From Chrysomallon squamiferum (taxonomy: Eukaryota; Mollusca; Gastropoda; Neomphalida; Peltospiridae), in contig CM022674.1 of assembly GCA_012295275.1 (NCBI GenBank), positions 15,931,964 through 15,995,963 of the forward strand: DNA of 64,000 bases, given 5' to 3'. A program made the position numbers and the translations under genes. This document shows positions 61,159-64,000 of this stretch, one piece after another; positions within the stretch are counted from its first letter, which is position 1; every line of letters begins with the position of its first letter. The notes beneath the pieces are model-generated. The model was not told where the DNA came from and ran no database searches. It was given only the letters and a program-made list of their open reading frames with translations.

Positions 61159-61319
61159 ATAAACTGTACTTATATATATTAATTAGGTTTCACAAATGTG
61201 AGTGCTTTAGTCATATCATCGATTTCTACAACATCCAGGTAGATGAAAACATATATATATATAAATAAATAAAAATAAATAAATATAAAAAAAAGAAATG
61301 AAATGAAGCAAAATATACA

Positions 61320-61330
61320 CACATACATAT

Positions 61331-61367
<37 letters not shown>

Positions 61368-61539
61368 CATATATATTTATGTATGCTATTATTTGTGTAT
61401 CTCTTTAATTATCTGTCTCTCTGGCTGGTTTCCTGTCTGTCTGTTTCATATATTACACTTCTATTCTTTTGTTAACATGCAGACACAATAAAATGTTAGG
61501 TATATGCAAAGTTTCACGAGCATAGTCAATAATAATAAC

Positions 61540-61586
<47 letters not shown>

Positions 61587-61620
61587 TAATAACAACAGTG
61601 ATGATGATGATGATGATAAT
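61320..61620. repeat. (CA)n, (TA)n, (AAT)n and (GAT)n microsatellites in intron 1
   Basis: CA run at 61330-61351, TA run at 61352-61366, AAT run at 61524-61596, GATGATGAT at 61599-61617, ending 35 bases before exon 2. Confidence 0.95.
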
Positions 61621-61653
61621 AATAATAGATTAAAACTTGTGTTATCATTGCAG

Positions 61654-61777
61654 AAGGCGGTGAAACAATATACTACTGTGAATATGACTATTACGTTATG
61701 CTGCCCGGCGAATATGTTAAACTGGAGAATAAATGTTTAGACTGCTACTGCAGAGACGGTTTACTTTCTTGCTGTAG
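61654..61777 (+). CDS. Beta-microseminoprotein-like gene, exon 2
   Basis: 124 bp between acceptor GTTATCATTGCAG and donor TGCTGTAG|GTATGT. It reads GGETIYYCEYDYYVMLPGEY, then VKLENKCLDCYCRDGLLSCC and the start of an Arg codon. The C...(G)...C..C.C.....CC cysteine pattern is that of beta-microseminoprotein (PSP94) family domains, to which small secreted proteins of vertebrates and many invertebrates belong. Phases are 1 in and 2 out, matching both neighbours. A damaged duplicate lies at 62058-62190. Confidence 0.88.
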
Positions 61778-62057
61778 GTATGTACTGTCTTGCACTGATG
61801 TTTAATGTTTAATGGACAATATAAAGCTGTTTCCCTTGTTGTTTCTGCTGCATATGATGATGTTGACGATGATGGTTACAGTTTCAAAATTTCCAATAGT
61901 CAGTCTCTCTCTCTCTCGTGGTCAATTAATAAGTCAATTAGTAACAGTGGATATAACGTTGTGTAGTTAGTAGTGGTGAGTAGTATTAGTAACAGTAGTT
62001 AGTAATAATAATAGTGGTAATAGTAAATATAAGTAGTAATAATAATAATAAAAAAAG

Positions 62058-62190
62058 TCGGTGAAACAATATACTACTGTGAATATGACTATTACGTTAT
62101 GCTGCCCGGCGTGGAATTTGTTAAACTGGAGAATCAAAATGTTTAGACTGCTACTGCAGAGACGGTTTCCTTTCTTGCAGTGTAGTATGT
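62058..62190 (+). pseudogene. Broken duplicate of microseminoprotein exon 2
   Basis: Nearly identical to exon 2 (GGTGAAACAATATACTACTG and onward) and to its 3' flank to about 62320. The CAG acceptor is replaced by an A-run, a VEF for EYV change is present, and two extra bases (AATCAAAATG for AATAAATG) shift the frame into TAG. The donor is also altered (TGCAGTGTAGTATGT). It cannot replace exon 2 as read here, though base errors in this repeat-rich intron could exaggerate the damage. Confidence 0.8.
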
Positions 62191-62439
62191 ACTGTCTTGC
62201 ACTGATGTTTAATGAAACCATTTTTGGACAATATAAAGCTGTTTCCGTTGTTATTTCTGCTGTATATGATGATGTTGACGATGATGGTTACAGTTTCAAA
62301 ATGTACAATAGTCAGTCTAGTGGTCTCTCTCTCTCTCTCTCTCTCTCTCAGTGGATAGCAGTGGTCTCTCTAACGTGGTATAAATTACTATCTCAACGTA
62401 ACTGTTGTAGTATTAACAAGTAGTGTATGTAACAGTCTC

Positions 62440-63600
62440 AGTGGTCAATTATTAGTAACTGGTCAAGTAATTAGTACAGTAATAGTAGTGGATAGTGGTC
62501 AACTTGTTAGTAGTGGTCAAAGTAGTACATACAGTGGATAGTAGTGGTCAACTCGTAGCATTAAAAGTAGTGGTCAACTCGTATAGTATTAGTAACAGTG
62601 ATAGTAGTGGTCATTTCGTAGTAGTATTATAACAGTGGATAGTAGTGGTCAATAATAGTAGTAGTATTAGTAACTAGTGGATAGTTCGTAGTAGTATTAG
62701 TAACAGTGGATAGTAGTGGTCAACTCAGTGGATAGTAGTAGTAGTATTAGTAACAGTGGATAGTAGTGGTCAAGTGGTAGTAACAGTGGTAGTAGTGGTC
62801 AAGTATTAGTAACAGTGGATAGTAGTGGTCAACTCGTAGTAGTAGTGGATAGTAGTGGTCAACTCGTAGTAGTAGTAACAGTGGATAGTAGTGGTCAACT
62901 CGTAGTAGTATTAGTAACAGTGGATAGTAGTGGTCAACTCGTAGTAGTATTAGTAACAGTGGATAACAAGTGGTATTAGTAACAGTAGTGGTCAACTCGT
63001 AGTAGTATTAGTGGATAGTCAACTCGTTGTAGTATTAGTAACAGTGGATAGTAGTGGTCAACTCGTTGTAGTATTAGTAGTGGATAGTAGTGGTCAAACA
63101 GTGGATAGTAGTGGTCAACTCGTAGTATTAGTAACAGTGGATAGTAGTGGTCAACTCGTAGTAGTAGTAGTGGATAGTAGTGGTCAACTCGTTATTAGTA
63201 ACAGTGGATAGTAGTGGTCAACTCGTAGTAGTATTAGTAACAGTGGATAGTAGTGGTCAACTCGTAGTAGTATTAGTAACAGTGGATAGTAGTGGTCAAC
63301 TCGTAGTAGTATTAGTAACAGTGGATAGTAGTGGTCAACTCGTAGTAGTATTAGTAACAGTGGATAGTAGTGGTCAACTCGTAGTAAATATATTAGTAAC
63401 AGTGGTTAGTAGTGGTCAACGTCGCAGTAGTATTAGTAACAGTAATTAGTAGTGGTCAACTCGTAGTAGTATTAGTAACAGTGGATAGTAGTGGTCAACT
63501 CGTAGTAGTATTAGTAACGATGGTTAATAGTGGTGAACTCGTAGTAGTATTAGTAACAGTGGTTAGTAGTGGTCAAGTCGTAGTAGTAATATAGTAATAA
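62440..63600. repeat. 39-bp minisatellite in intron 2, about 28 units
   Basis: Units contain GTAACAGTGGATAGTAGTGG then TCAACTCGTAGTAGTATTA. The right half (63190-63500) is highly regular, the left half has many deletions. Because 39 is 13 codons, frames such as VTVDSSGQLVVVL stay open through the array on the plus strand and VDHYYPLL-type frames on the minus strand. These are not genes. Similar sequence begins at 61955, so the array flanks the duplicated exon on both sides. Confidence 0.93.
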
Positions 63601-63627
63601 AAACAGTGATATGTTTGACACACTCAG

Positions 63628-63778
63628 GTATGGTTCGAGTGTGGGAATGGGCCCAATCGATGTACCAGAGGGATGTGTTATCAAGAAACATGGTTGTGAC
63701 AGTTTGATTGTGAAAACTGACAATGAGTTACTGAACTGCTACACGGGAGAATACATTCACATTGTCCAGTGGAAGTAA
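63628..63778 (+). CDS. Beta-microseminoprotein-like gene, exon 3 (terminal)
   Basis: Acceptor TTTGACACACTCAG, joining AG|G as Arg. It reads YGSSVGMGPIDVPEGCVIKK, then HGCDSLIVKTDNELLNCYTG and EYIHIVQWK, with TAA at 63776-63778. It supplies the last three cysteines (EGC, HGC, LNC) and the family's near-terminal Trp. The whole protein is 125 residues, about 100 mature, similar in length to PSP94, and has ten cysteines in the order 1-1-3-2-1-1-1 by cluster, the same as in human MSMB. Confidence 0.88.
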
Positions 63779-64000
63779 GACTACAGCATTAATGTTTGTA
63801 ATTCACGGAATTAAATTCGTCAACCCTCCACGAAATATTAGTTTTCTGTCAGGAATTCTGTAGATTGAAATGTATCTATCTAACTGTCTGATGGTCTGTC
63901 TGTATATCTGTCTATCTAACTACTTATATCTCTGTGTATGTTTATCTATCTCTCTGTCAGTCTGTCTGTGCGTTTCTATATCTCCATTCGTGTATGTCTC
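63779..64000. other. 3' flank of the microseminoprotein-like gene
   Basis: Short AT-rich stretch, then TCTA/TCTG microsatellite from 63870 to the window end. A GGAATTAAAT is present but no canonical AATAAA is seen within about 100 bases of the stop. Confidence 0.5.

Noticed and set aside
62440-63600. CRISPR-like regular repeats or a repetitive protein
   Set aside because: Units abut without unique spacers and the context is an animal intron. It is a minisatellite.

Overview
The window is animal nuclear DNA: AT-rich, intron-bearing, with very long (TC)n, (GATA)n, (TAT)n and (GT)n microsatellites, many minisatellites and relics of transposons. Coding matter is confined to short exons with GT/AG borders and consistent phases. 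The protein families seen (WWE-PARP, PAN plus LDL-receptor-B, beta-microseminoprotein, prolyl 4-hydroxylase alpha) and the repeat style suggest a mollusc, perhaps a cephalopod. That placement is inference only. I found no prokaryotic operon, CRISPR array or origin. Most long open frames are microsatellite translations (poly-Leu, poly-Ser, poly-Tyr) and are left out.

Layout. 0.9-3.4 kb, minus strand: part of a WWE plus PARP-catalytic gene of PARP11/12 type that runs off the left edge. One upstream exon is built of eight 17-residue repeats and carries three stops. 3.77-17.9 kb and 18.14-32.27 kb: the same 14 kb segment twice, about 1-2% different, split by a 200-N gap. The first copy ends exactly at the gap and the second begins just after it, so this is most likely the overlapping ends of two contigs (two haplotypes) and not a biological duplication. 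Each copy holds a telomere-like composite satellite, a plus-strand PAN/LDLR-B gene with two candidate last exons, an interspersed repeat and a PHD-finger relic.

33.4-35 kb: a foldback DNA transposon and a prolyl 4-hydroxylase alpha retropseudogene. 35.3-38.7 kb: two phase-compatible exons of an unrecognised type II membrane protein. 39.2-46.9 kb, minus strand: an unrecognised small gene with a possible long 3' UTR, a tRNA-derived SINE and a MULE transposase relic in its first intron. 47-60.8 kb: mostly repeats (interspersed repeat copies, a second 200-N gap at 51301-51500, 44-bp and 62-bp minisatellites, TTAGGG-like blocks, a hAT-type MITE).

60.87-63.78 kb, plus strand: a complete three-exon beta-microseminoprotein-like secreted protein (125 aa, ten cysteines in the family pattern). 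Its second exon has a broken duplicate, and a 39-bp minisatellite fills the second intron. I see no functional link between the genes; they look like independent loci in repeat-rich DNA. All exon joins are read by eye from frame and splice signals, without transcript evidence.
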